A stretch of 6,298 nt of DNA from Acidimicrobiia bacterium (lineage in GTDB: Bacteria > Actinomycetota > Acidimicrobiia > IMCC26256 > BP-133). How positions within the stretch are numbered: position 1 is the first letter of the stretch; each line of letters starts with the position of its first letter. The notes under the pieces are model-generated. The model saw only the letters and a list, made by a program, of their open reading frames with translations. It was not told the DNA's origin and did not search any database. Location of the stretch: NCBI GenBank assembly GCA_025923175.1, contig JAICGL010000261.1, positions 1 through 6,298 of the forward strand, read 5' to 3'. Shown in pieces: positions 1-5,012 of the stretch. A program made the position numbers and the translations under genes.

Positions 1-335
1 AGATGCAGCCCGGCGACAACCTCGTCTACTACGTGTCGAAGGTGCAGGCCTTCGGAGCCACCGCCACGATCCAGAGCGACGGCTACGAGGACCACGAGCT
101 CATCTGGCAGTCGAAGCCGGGTGAGGACTACCCGTGGCGGGTGAAGATCTCACCCGACGTCGTCCTCGACGAGTCGGACTGGATCCCGTCCGATGCGATC
201 GGGCCCGGACTCCAGTACGTGAAGAAGTGGCCGGCCGAGCACTGGAAGCTGGCGTTCCAGGGCAATCTGCACCTGATCCCCGACGAGGACTTCGTAGCCC
301 TGCGGGCTGCGATGACGTCCGCTTCGAAGCGCTAA
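1..335 (+). CDS. EVE-domain protein, 5'-truncated by the window edge
   Basis: The last 110 codons of an EVE-domain protein are visible, ending at TAA 333-335. EVE domains have the PUA/YTH-like fold and are thought to bind modified bases in nucleic acid; the ligand here is unknown. Recognition rests on the typical order of motifs: GDNLVYYV (visible residues 4-11), QAFGATATI (15-23), EDYPWRVKI (41-49) followed by a valine-rich strand, then KLAFQGNLHLIPDEDF (82-97), which closes the domain. The N-terminal strand of the family (usually WI.V followed by about 25 residues) is missing, so the Met at position 3 is almost certainly internal and the gene begins upstream of base 1. A hairpin terminator follows the stop. 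EVE genes often lie beside restriction genes, but nothing of that kind is in this window. Family assignment is fairly sure; biological role is not. Confidence 0.85.
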   Translation, partial: MQPGDNLVYYVSKVQAFGATATIQSDGYEDHELIWQSKPGEDYPWRVKISPDVVLDESDWIPSDAIGPGLQYVKKWPAEHWKLAFQGNLHLIPDEDFVALRAAMTSASKR

Positions 336-358
336 CTGCGCAAACCCGCCGCCCAAAC

Positions 359-375
359 GAGCCCAAGTCGGGCTC
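359..375 (+). terminator. Rho-independent-type terminator after the EVE gene
   Basis: A perfect 6-bp G/C-rich stem, GAGCCC (359-364) and GGGCTC (370-375), closes a 5-base loop (AAGTC). It is followed by the pyrimidine-rich run TCCTCTTCT. It lies about 24 bases after the EVE stop, which fits an intrinsic terminator, although the U-tract is interrupted by C as is common in high-GC genomes. A separate 10-bp palindrome, CTGCCGGCAG, sits just downstream at 383-392. The rest of 336-464 shows no convincing promoter. Confidence 0.55.
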
Positions 376-454
376 TCCTCTTCTGCCGGCAGCACTTAAG
401 CAGAGGACGCGAACGTGCCGATAGGGAAGTCAATCGCACGCGCGCTCTGCCGAC

Positions 455-461
455 GGAGGAG
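455..461 (+). promoter_or_regulatory. Ribosome binding site of the zinc-ribbon gene
   Basis: GGAGGAG lies immediately upstream of ATG 465; the GGAGG core ends 5 bases before the start. It supports the choice of that ATG and that this short gene is expressed. Confidence 0.7.
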
Positions 462-464
462 ATC

Positions 465-761
465 ATGCAGCCGACCGCCGCCACCATCACCGAGGCTCTC
501 GAGTCGACCGCTGGTGGGCTCACGCCCGGCGGCGCCCGGCGGCTGGCCGAGCTCGAGGAGACCATCCGTGAGGCCCGCAGCGTCGGCGCCCTCTACCACC
601 CCACGAACCCCTTCGACGCCTGGTTCTGCCGGACGTGCCACGTCTTCGGCCGGGGCGGCGGCTCGTGCTGGTGCTGCGGCACCAACGGCGTCGAGCGCCA
701 GTGGGTGCCCCGCTTCGGCGGCGGCGCCGAAACGGTGACCTGGGAGCCCGAAGCCGCTTAG
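465..761 (+). CDS. Small zinc-ribbon-like protein, hypothetical
   Basis: A 98-residue soluble protein that I do not recognise as a named family. Residues 20-42 are predicted helical and charged (GGARRLAELEETIREARSVG). The C-terminal half holds a cysteine cluster, CRTC (C55, C58), nine residues, then CWCC followed by Gly (C68, C70, C71). Two CxxC knuckles at this distance are typical of a one-zinc ribbon, so zinc binding is inferred. Aromatic residues pack around the cluster (W53, F54, W69, W80). There is no signal peptide or membrane segment. Start ATG 465 has a strong GGAGG site, and third-position G/C is high throughout, so the gene is probably real. It is separated from the EVE gene by a terminator and likely has its own transcript. 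Its stop TAG overlaps the stop of the opposing coiled-coil gene by 4 bases. Nucleic-acid binding or a structural zinc site are both possible; function is unknown. Confidence 0.75.
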   Translation: MQPTAATITEALESTAGGLTPGGARRLAELEETIREARSVGALYHPTNPFDAWFCRTCHVFGRGGGSCWCCGTNGVERQWVPRFGGGAETVTWEPEAA

Positions 762-2074
762 TGCTTCTCCTGCGGCGCTTCCGCCGCCGCAGGCTCCGCG
801 GAGCCGTTGGTTTCGTGCCATTCGATCGACTTCTTGGCGTGATCGGCGCGTTCGAGCGCGGCCAGCTGGGCCTCGATTCGGGCCAGCGCTTCGCGGCCTT
901 CGGCTGAGAGGCGCTCGGCCAGGGCCCGCACAGGGGCCGAGGCGGCCGCCGGCGGCGCCGGTGCCTCCGTCGAACCGAACCACCACTCGGTGGCCGTGGC
1001 CGGCACCTCGACGGGAGCCTCCGGTTCCGGCACCGGCTCCTCTTCGGGCACAGCGACGCTGATTTCTGCCGGGGCGGGTGCCTCGACCTCTTCGGATACG
1101 GCGACGCTGACCTCTGCAGGGGCGGGCGCCTGCTCCTCTTCGGGTACGGCCGGGGCCTCCGGTTCGACCTCGAGGGCTTCCGCCGGGGCAGGTTCAGCGG
1201 CCGGCTGGGGCGCCCGCTCCTCGGCCGCATCGCGGCGGAGCGATTCGGCCAGAAGGCGCCCGGCATCGGCGGCGGCTCGGCGGGCAGCGGCCTCAGACTT
1301 GGCAGCCGCGGCTGCGGCCACGGCGCCCTCGTGATCGGCGATGATCTCCTCGACCTCGGACGGGAGGCGGCCCGGCGCCAGCTCCTCGAAGCGGGCGTAG
1401 GCGGCCTCCCGGTTGGCCCGGGCGGCGGCCAGGCGGTCCTCCGCCTCTTCCGACACACCGTGCAGGCGAATGCGGTCGAGCGCTTCCGCGCCGACGGCGG
1501 CCAGCTCATGGGCCGCCTCGGCCGACACCTCCCGGGCGGCCTTCCCGGACAGGCGGAGATCGACGGTCAGGATGGCGATGAGGGCGATCGGCACCAGCAG
1601 CCAGTAGATGTTCCATCCCAGGGCCCCGATCACGATCGCCATACCGGTGGCGCTGATCAGAGCGCCGACCAGGCGACGCCAGGCGGCCGGCAGGTCCTCC
1701 TGGACCTCGAGGGCCCGGGCGAACGCCGACTCGGCCGTTCCGAGCTGGGCGCCGCCGCCCGGCGGCCGCTCCGTGGCGGCGGCTGCCTGAGCCAATTCCT
1801 CGTCGGCCGCCCGGGCCGCAGCCGCGGCCTGGCGGAGATCCTCGACGTGCAGCGTCAAAGCACCGTGCGGCGCATCCACATCCTGGGTTTTCTGGGTCGC
1901 TTCGTCCGGTTCCTGCTCACGAGCCGTCTCACCGTTCGAAGCGGCCGGGGGAATCCCCAGCGTCGCCTCCGCAGCGCGGAGCTGTGCTTCGGCTTCCGCC
2001 CGCTCGGCCAGGAGCGTGTCGCGGTCGAGGCCTGAGATGGCGTCGGCCACCGCCCGGGCCTCTTCGATGCTCAT
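758..2074 (-). CDS. Ala/Glu/Pro-rich coiled-coil membrane protein, hypothetical
   Basis: A 438-residue protein of no family I recognise. From the N terminus: helical Glu/Ala coiled-coil (2-40), a polar linker (41-70), a second alanine-rich helix (76-101), then a hydrophobic segment at about 133-173 best read as two close transmembrane helices (ISATGMAIVIGALGW and IYWLLVPIALIAILTVDL) with a tight turn. Next comes a long charged coiled-coil (178-286), an acidic Pro/Ala/Glu-rich stretch (287-360) with a 16-residue repeat in tandem (312-327, 328-343), an isolated aromatic patch ATEWWFG (360-367), and a terminal amphipathic helix (381-412). No signal peptide is seen, so both tails are probably cytoplasmic. 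ATG 2074 was chosen because the open frame further upstream is the antisense of ridA and uses Arg/Pro-rich codons. Only a weak GAGGG lies upstream of it. A cell-envelope scaffold is one possibility, but function is unknown. Confidence 0.75.
   Translation of the reverse strand: MSIEEARAVADAISGLDRDTLLAERAEAEAQLRAAEATLGIPPAASNGETAREQEPDEATQKTQDVDAPHGALTLHVEDLRQAAAAARAADEELAQAAAATERPPGGGAQLGTAESAFARALEVQEDLPAAWRRLVGALISATGMAIVIGALGWNIYWLLVPIALIAILTVDLRLSGKAAREVSAEAAHELAAVGAEALDRIRLHGVSEEAEDRLAAARANREAAYARFEELAPGRLPSEVEEIIADHEGAVAAAAAAKSEAAARRAAADAGRLLAESLRRDAAEERAPQPAAEPAPAEALEVEPEAPAVPEEEQAPAPAEVSVAVSEEVEAPAPAEISVAVPEEEPVPEPEAPVEVPATATEWWFGSTEAPAPPAAASAPVRALAERLSAEGREALARIEAQLAALERADHAKKSIEWHETNGSAEPAAAEAPQEKH
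1046..1141 (-). repeat. 48-bp tandem repeat, two copies, within the coiled-coil gene
   Basis: Bases 1046-1093 and 1094-1141 are direct copies of a 48-bp unit, about 38 of 48 positions identical by eye. They encode two 16-residue blocks containing APAPAEVSVAV and APAPAEISVAV, each preceded by Glu-rich residues. A degenerate third copy may follow at 1142-1180. The unit length is a multiple of three, so copy-number change would keep the frame. Confidence 0.8.
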
Positions 2075-2120
2075 CGGAGTGAAGCCCTCGTCGGTCTCGC
2101 CTACCTTGGCCGTCTGCGAC

Positions 2121-2127
2121 AAGGAGG
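2121..2127 (+). promoter_or_regulatory. Ribosome binding site of ridA
   Basis: AAGGAGG ends 6 bases before ATG 2134, the ideal distance. It abuts the in-frame TTG at 2128 with no spacer, so it rules that codon out and sets the start at 2134. A TACCTT hexamer at 2102-2107 (TAnnnT type) could be the -10 element, but no clear -35 was seen. Confidence 0.8.
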
Positions 2128-2133
2128 TTGACG

Positions 2134-2520
2134 ATGCCCGCCGAGCCTGTCCCGACCCCGAGCGCCCCCGGCGCCGCCGGCCCTTACTCACCGGCCGTCC
2201 GAGCAGGCGACTGGCTGACGCTGGCCGGCCAGGTGGGGATCGATCCGGAGACCGGGAAATTGGCCGACGGAGGCGTGGCCGAACAAACCCGGCAGGCAAT
2301 GGCGAACGTCGCGGCCGTGCTGGGGGACTGCGGCGCCTCCCTGGGCGACGTGGCCAAGACCACCGTCTTCCTTGTCGACATGGGCGACTTCCCGGTCATG
2401 AACGAGATCTACGCCGACGCCTTCGCCGGGCACCGGCCCGCCCGCTCCACCGTCGCCGTGGCCGCCCTTCCACTGGGCGCCCGGGTCGAGGTCGAGGTGT
2501 GGGCCTACGCCCCACGATGA
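2134..2520 (+). CDS. ridA: RidA family enamine/imine deaminase (YjgF/YER057c/UK114)
   Basis: A 128-residue cytosolic protein, exactly the usual RidA length. RidA enzymes hydrolyse reactive enamine/imine intermediates released by PLP enzymes such as threonine dehydratase, giving the ketoacid and ammonia, and so protect other PLP enzymes from damage by 2-aminoacrylate. Diagnostic features are GPYSPA near residues 16-21, the LAGQVGIDPETG segment (30-41), KTTVFLVDMGDF (75-86), the PARS motif with Arg104 (equivalent to the catalytic Arg105 of E. coli RidA) and VEVEVWA at 118-124 with Glu119 matching E. coli Glu120. Family members form homotrimers with the active site between subunits. The gene is divergent from the coiled-coil gene, with 59 bases between starts. 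The Arg/Glu pair suggests the active RidA subgroup rather than the inactive Rid paralogues. Release of ammonia is a loose metabolic link to the adjacent nitrogen genes, but this is inference. Confidence 0.93.
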   Translation: MPAEPVPTPSAPGAAGPYSPAVRAGDWLTLAGQVGIDPETGKLADGGVAEQTRQAMANVAAVLGDCGASLGDVAKTTVFLVDMGDFPVMNEIYADAFAGHRPARSTVAVAALPLGARVEVEVWAYAPR

Positions 2521-2548
2521 GGCGCCGGGGGCGGACGCCGGAGATTCA

Positions 2549-2575
2549 TTGTACGAGCGGATGGCCGGTTACCGT
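2549..2575 (+). promoter_or_regulatory. Candidate promoter for the small membrane protein, leaderless
   Basis: TTGTAC (2549-2554) resembles a -35 and TACCGT (2570-2575, TAnnnT type, preceded by GGT) resembles an actinobacterial -10, with a short spacer of 15 bases. Transcription would begin within a few bases of ATG 2584, and no good Shine-Dalgarno lies upstream of that ATG, which together suggest a leaderless message. The spacer is shorter than the usual 16-18, so confidence is modest. Confidence 0.35.
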
Positions 2576-2583
2576 AGGGGCCC

Positions 2584-2733
2584 ATGTTGGGAGCTGCGAT
2601 CGTCGTGATCGTTATGTTGCTATTGGGGCCAGTCGCGCTTTTTGTGGGCGGTGCGCTGTGGAGCGCTTTCGTGGGTCGGGCTCTCGTGGCCGAGGCGGAA
2701 CGCCCGTCCGAAGCGAACCCGGAAGCCGCTTAG
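2584..2733 (+). CDS. Small single-pass membrane protein, 49 residues, hypothetical
   Basis: An open frame of 49 codons from ATG 2584 to TAG 2731-2733. Residues 2-31 are almost entirely hydrophobic (MLLLGPVALFVGGALW in the middle, with a central Pro), long enough for one membrane helix or a helical hairpin. A short acidic tail follows (EAERPSEANPEAA). There are no cysteines and no cleavable signal is evident. Support for a real gene: a TAnnnT promoter element at leaderless distance, the hydrophobic-then-charged order typical of small membrane proteins, and a stop that overlaps the stop of the opposing regulator by 4 bases. Against it: third-position G/C is lower than in neighbouring genes in the first half, and no Shine-Dalgarno is seen. 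It lies 63 bases after ridA and could be co-transcribed with it. No family is recognised. Confidence 0.55.
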   Translation: MLGAAIVVIVMLLLGPVALFVGGALWSAFVGRALVAEAERPSEANPEAA

Positions 2734-3434
2734 CTCTCGCCCCGGCCGGCCCCTCCGACGCCCCAACGGGACTGGCCGAACCGATAGCCAACTGATCTGA
2801 CCGTCTGGATCCAGCTGGCGTGGTCGTCGCCCAGCTTGGCCCGCAGCCGTCGCACGTGGACGTCGACCGTGCGGGCGCCGCCGTAGTACTCGTAGCCCCA
2901 CACCCGCGACAGCAGGGTCTCGCGGGTGAAGACCTTGCCGGGGTGGGTGGCGAAGAACTTGAGAAGCTCGTGCTCCATGTAGGTGAGGTCGAGCGGCCGC
3001 CCGCCGACCGCCGCCTGGTAGGTCTCGAGGTTGATGACGAGGTCGCCGTACTCGACGACCTCAGGGCCCGTCGCCCGGCCGGCCCGCCAGGCCAGGAGCC
3101 GCAGCCGCGCCTCCAGTTCCTTGGGGTGGAACGGCGTGAGGCAGAAGTCGTCGAAGAGGTCCTCCCGCAGCTCGAGGTCGGCCAGCTGGTTACCGGCCAC
3201 CAGCACGAGGACGGGCTGGACGGGTACGTCCCGACGGCGCAGCGAGCGGCAGATGACGAAGGCGCCCTCGGCGTCTCCCTCCGCAGCCACGACCGCTCCC
3301 GCCCAACCGTCGGGCGGTTCGAGCTGGGCCGCCACCGAGGCGTTGGCCACCGCCTTCCAGGAATACCCAGCGAGATCCAGGGTCTGGACGAGGAGCGGCG
3401 GCGGTGGGTCCGGGAAGACCAAAAACGGCTCCAC
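2730..3434 (-). CDS. GlnR-like OmpR-family orphan response regulator
   Basis: A 234-residue transcription regulator with an N-terminal degenerate receiver domain (about 1-118) and a C-terminal OmpR/PhoB winged helix (about 127-220). The winged helix is very close to actinobacterial GlnR: LDLTYMEHELLKFF (148-161), HPGKVFTRETLL (164-175), VWGYEYYGG (178-186), RTVDVHVRRLRAKLG (188-202, recognition helix) and VRSVGYRF (212-219). In the receiver, ungapped alignment to the GlnR segment VILVDGRRD puts Ala51 where GlnR has Asp50, so the phospho-accepting Asp is missing. The usual switch Lys is also replaced (LTPFHPKEL, Thr100). Regulation by protein abundance or a ligand is therefore more likely than by a kinase. 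GTG 3434 is the start: it overlaps the glnA2 stop as TAGTG, indicating translational coupling. By context it probably controls nitrogen genes such as the flanking glutamine synthetases. It may be GlnR itself or a paralogue. Confidence 0.85.
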   Translation of the reverse strand: MEPFLVFPDPPPPLLVQTLDLAGYSWKAVANASVAAQLEPPDGWAGAVVAAEGDAEGAFVICRSLRRRDVPVQPVLVLVAGNQLADLELREDLFDDFCLTPFHPKELEARLRLLAWRAGRATGPEVVEYGDLVINLETYQAAVGGRPLDLTYMEHELLKFFATHPGKVFTRETLLSRVWGYEYYGGARTVDVHVRRLRAKLGDDHASWIQTVRSVGYRFGQSRWGVGGAGRGES

Positions 3435-4795
3435 TACAAGACCCCGAGGTACCGGTTGATCTCGAAGGGGGTCACGTAGGACTTGTAGTCGGCCCACTCG
3501 AGCCGCTTGTTGCGGATGAAGTAGTCGAAGACGTGCTCGCCTAAGACCTCGGCCACGAGGTCGGAGCGCTCCATCACTTCGAGCGCCTCGAACAGGGAGT
3601 TCGGCAGGCTGTCGATGCCCTCGGCCATCCGCTCCTCGGGAGTCATTTCGAAGATGTTGTTGGTCGCCTCCGGCGACAGCTCGTAGCCCTTCTCGATGCC
3701 GCGCAGGCCGGCCGCCAGCATGAGCGAGAAGGCCAGGTAGGGGTTGCAGGCGGGGTCGGGGGCCCGGTACTCGACCCGGCTCCCCGACTCGCCCCGGCGG
3801 GGGATCGGCACCCGAATGAGGGCCGAGCGGTTGTTGCGGGCCCAGCAGATGTAGGTCGGGGCCTCGTAGCCGGGGATGAGGCGCTTGTAGGAGTTCACCC
3901 ACTGGTTGGTGACGGCGGTGATCTCCTTGGCGTGGTGGATGAGCCCGGCGATGAATCCCTTGGCCACCGTCGAGAGGCCGTACTCGTCACCGGCGTCGTG
4001 GAAGGCGTTGACGTCGCCCTCGAAGAGCGACAGGTGGGTGTGCATGGCCGAGCCGTTCCAGCCCGCAACCGGCTTGGGCATGAAGGTGGCGTACACGCCC
4101 CGGCTCTGGGCGACCTCCTTGACCACCATCCGGAAGGCCATGACGTTGTCGGCCATGGTCAGGGCGTCGGTGTAGCGGAGGTCGATCTCCTGCTGGGAGG
4201 GGGCGATCTCGTGGTGGCTGTACTGCACCGGGATGCCCATGTTCTCCAGCGCCAGGATGGTGGCCTTCCGGAGTTCAGACGCCTCGTCGGACGGGGTCAG
4301 GTCGAAGTAGCTGGCCTGGTCGAGCGGGATCGGCTCGACCGCCGAGCGGAAGTAGAAGTACTCCATCTCGGGGCTGACGTAGAAGGTGAAGCCCCGCTCC
4401 CGGGCTTTCTCGAGCGTGCGCTTGAGGACGTAGCGGGGGTCGCCGTCGAACGGCTCACCCGTCGGGGTGTAGATGTCGCAGAACATCCGGGCGGCGGGGG
4501 CATCCTCGCCGGGGGTGTGCATGAGTTCGAACGTTCCGGGGTCGGGCCGGGCCAGCATGTCGGCTTCCTGGATGCGGCTGAACCCGTCGATACACGACCC
4601 GTCGAACTCCATCCCGGAATCGAGGGCGTCCTCCAGCTCGGCCGGGGTGATGGCGAACGACTTGAGCATCCCCTGAACGTCGGTGAACCACAGGCGCACG
4701 AAGCGGACGTTGCGCTCCTCGACCGTCCTGAGGACGTACTCCAGTTGGCGTTCCATGGAGCCATACTGCCGCCCGAGGCGCCCGGCCGACCACAT
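3434..4795 (-). CDS. glnA2: Type-I glutamine synthetase family protein, GlnA2 type
   Basis: A cytosolic ATP-dependent glutamate-amine ligase, closest to actinobacterial GlnA2. Numbering from Met at 4756: grasp/beta domain with FDGSCIDGF (51-59), then metal and glutamate site elements YVSPEMEYFYF (126-136), SHHEIAPSQQEIDLRY (180-195), NGSAMHTHLSLF (234-245), NSYKRLIPGYEAP (288-300, flap Glu298), NRSALIRVP (309-317) and RVEYRAPDPACNPY (327-340). The adenylylation loop reads NIFEMTPEER, so Phe369 replaces the target Tyr and control by adenylylation is not expected. Two Streptomyces relatives of GlnA2 type use polyamines instead of ammonia, so the substrate is open. The start at ATG 4795 is set by a GGAGG 6 bases upstream; it adds 13 residues to the start at 4756 that aligns with the family N terminus (440 residues) but has no Shine-Dalgarno. 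The gene leads a two-gene operon with the regulator. Confidence 0.92.
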   Translation of the reverse strand: MWSAGRLGRQYGSMERQLEYVLRTVEERNVRFVRLWFTDVQGMLKSFAITPAELEDALDSGMEFDGSCIDGFSRIQEADMLARPDPGTFELMHTPGEDAPAARMFCDIYTPTGEPFDGDPRYVLKRTLEKARERGFTFYVSPEMEYFYFRSAVEPIPLDQASYFDLTPSDEASELRKATILALENMGIPVQYSHHEIAPSQQEIDLRYTDALTMADNVMAFRMVVKEVAQSRGVYATFMPKPVAGWNGSAMHTHLSLFEGDVNAFHDAGDEYGLSTVAKGFIAGLIHHAKEITAVTNQWVNSYKRLIPGYEAPTYICWARNNRSALIRVPIPRRGESGSRVEYRAPDPACNPYLAFSLMLAAGLRGIEKGYELSPEATNNIFEMTPEERMAEGIDSLPNSLFEALEVMERSDLVAEVLGEHVFDYFIRNKRLEWADYKSYVTPFEINRYLGVL

Positions 4796-4796
4796 G

Positions 4797-4808
4797 CGAC
4801 CCCTCCCA
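4797..4808 (-). promoter_or_regulatory. Ribosome binding site of glnA2
   Basis: Read on the minus strand this is a GGTGGGAGGGGT-type purine-rich element whose GGAGG core ends 6 bases before ATG 4795. It favours that start over the ATG at 4756, which lacks any purine-rich element within 15 bases. Confidence 0.55.
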
Positions 4809-4999
4809 CCGGCCGGTTTAACGCAGCGTTCATCCAAGAGAAACGGCCGGGAAATCGCGGGCCGCCACGCTGCCGTTTCCTACAGCTAGGCGAGCTGTGT
4901 TTTCGGGGCACCCGAACCCGGGGTCCCCGGTCAGTTCCGTTCGAGCGCCGCCGAGAAGGGTTCGTTAGGCTGCGCTGCCTGAGACCGGGCTTTTGAGAT

Positions 5000-5004
5000 G
5001 GAGG
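5000..5004 (+). promoter_or_regulatory. Ribosome binding site of glnA
   Basis: GGAGG, 8 bases before GTG 5013. It overlaps the only upstream in-frame ATG (4998-5000), so that ATG cannot use it; this decides for GTG 5013, which also aligns with the family N terminus. Confidence 0.8.
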
Positions 5005-5012
5005 TTTTTAGC

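Larger units (their letters stand above)
4796..5012. promoter_or_regulatory. Divergent control region between glnA2 and glnA
   Basis: This 217-base gap must hold both promoters. It contains four perfect inverted repeats: AACGC-A-GCGTT (4820-4830), ACAGCT-N5-AGCTGT (4882-4898), TTCGGG-N3-CCCGAA (4902-4916) and CCGGGG-T-CCCCGG (4918-4930). The last three are almost contiguous. On the + strand a series of pentamers at 11-base steps (TTAAC 4818, TTCAT 4829, GAAAC 4840, GAAAT 4851) resembles the GlnR-box spacing (gTnAC-n6-GaAAC), though not every pentamer fits. A TAGGCT hexamer at 4966-4971 is a plausible -10 for glnA; no clear -35 was found. I saw no coding potential here. Confidence 0.6.

Noticed and set aside
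520..1509. Long minus-strand frame, 329 codons, Arg/Pro-rich
   Set aside because: Shadow of the coiled-coil gene in another frame; composition is that of a frame-shifted Ala/Glu-rich gene.
2128..2133. TTG at 2128 as start of ridA
   Set aside because: It directly abuts the Shine-Dalgarno sequence, leaving no spacer; ATG 2134 has ideal spacing and gives the family length.
2075..2299. 75-codon N-terminal extension of the coiled-coil gene
   Set aside because: It is Arg/Pro/Ser-rich, runs antisense through ridA and its ribosome binding site, and differs sharply in composition from the protein proper.
3435..3902. 156-codon N-terminal extension of the GlnR-like gene
   Set aside because: It is an out-of-frame reading of the glnA2 coding sequence on the same strand; the regulator begins at GTG 3434.
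4835..4837. TTG 4837 as start of glnA2
   Set aside because: No ribosome binding site upstream, and the extension would read through the good site used by ATG 4795.
3932..4996. Long plus-strand frame, 354 codons, opposite glnA2
   Set aside because: Antisense shadow of glnA2 with no domain signal; the minus frame is unmistakable glutamine synthetase.
4998..5012. ATG 4998 as start of glnA
   Set aside because: It overlaps the GGAGG site that serves GTG 5013, and the resulting extra five residues are not in the family N terminus.
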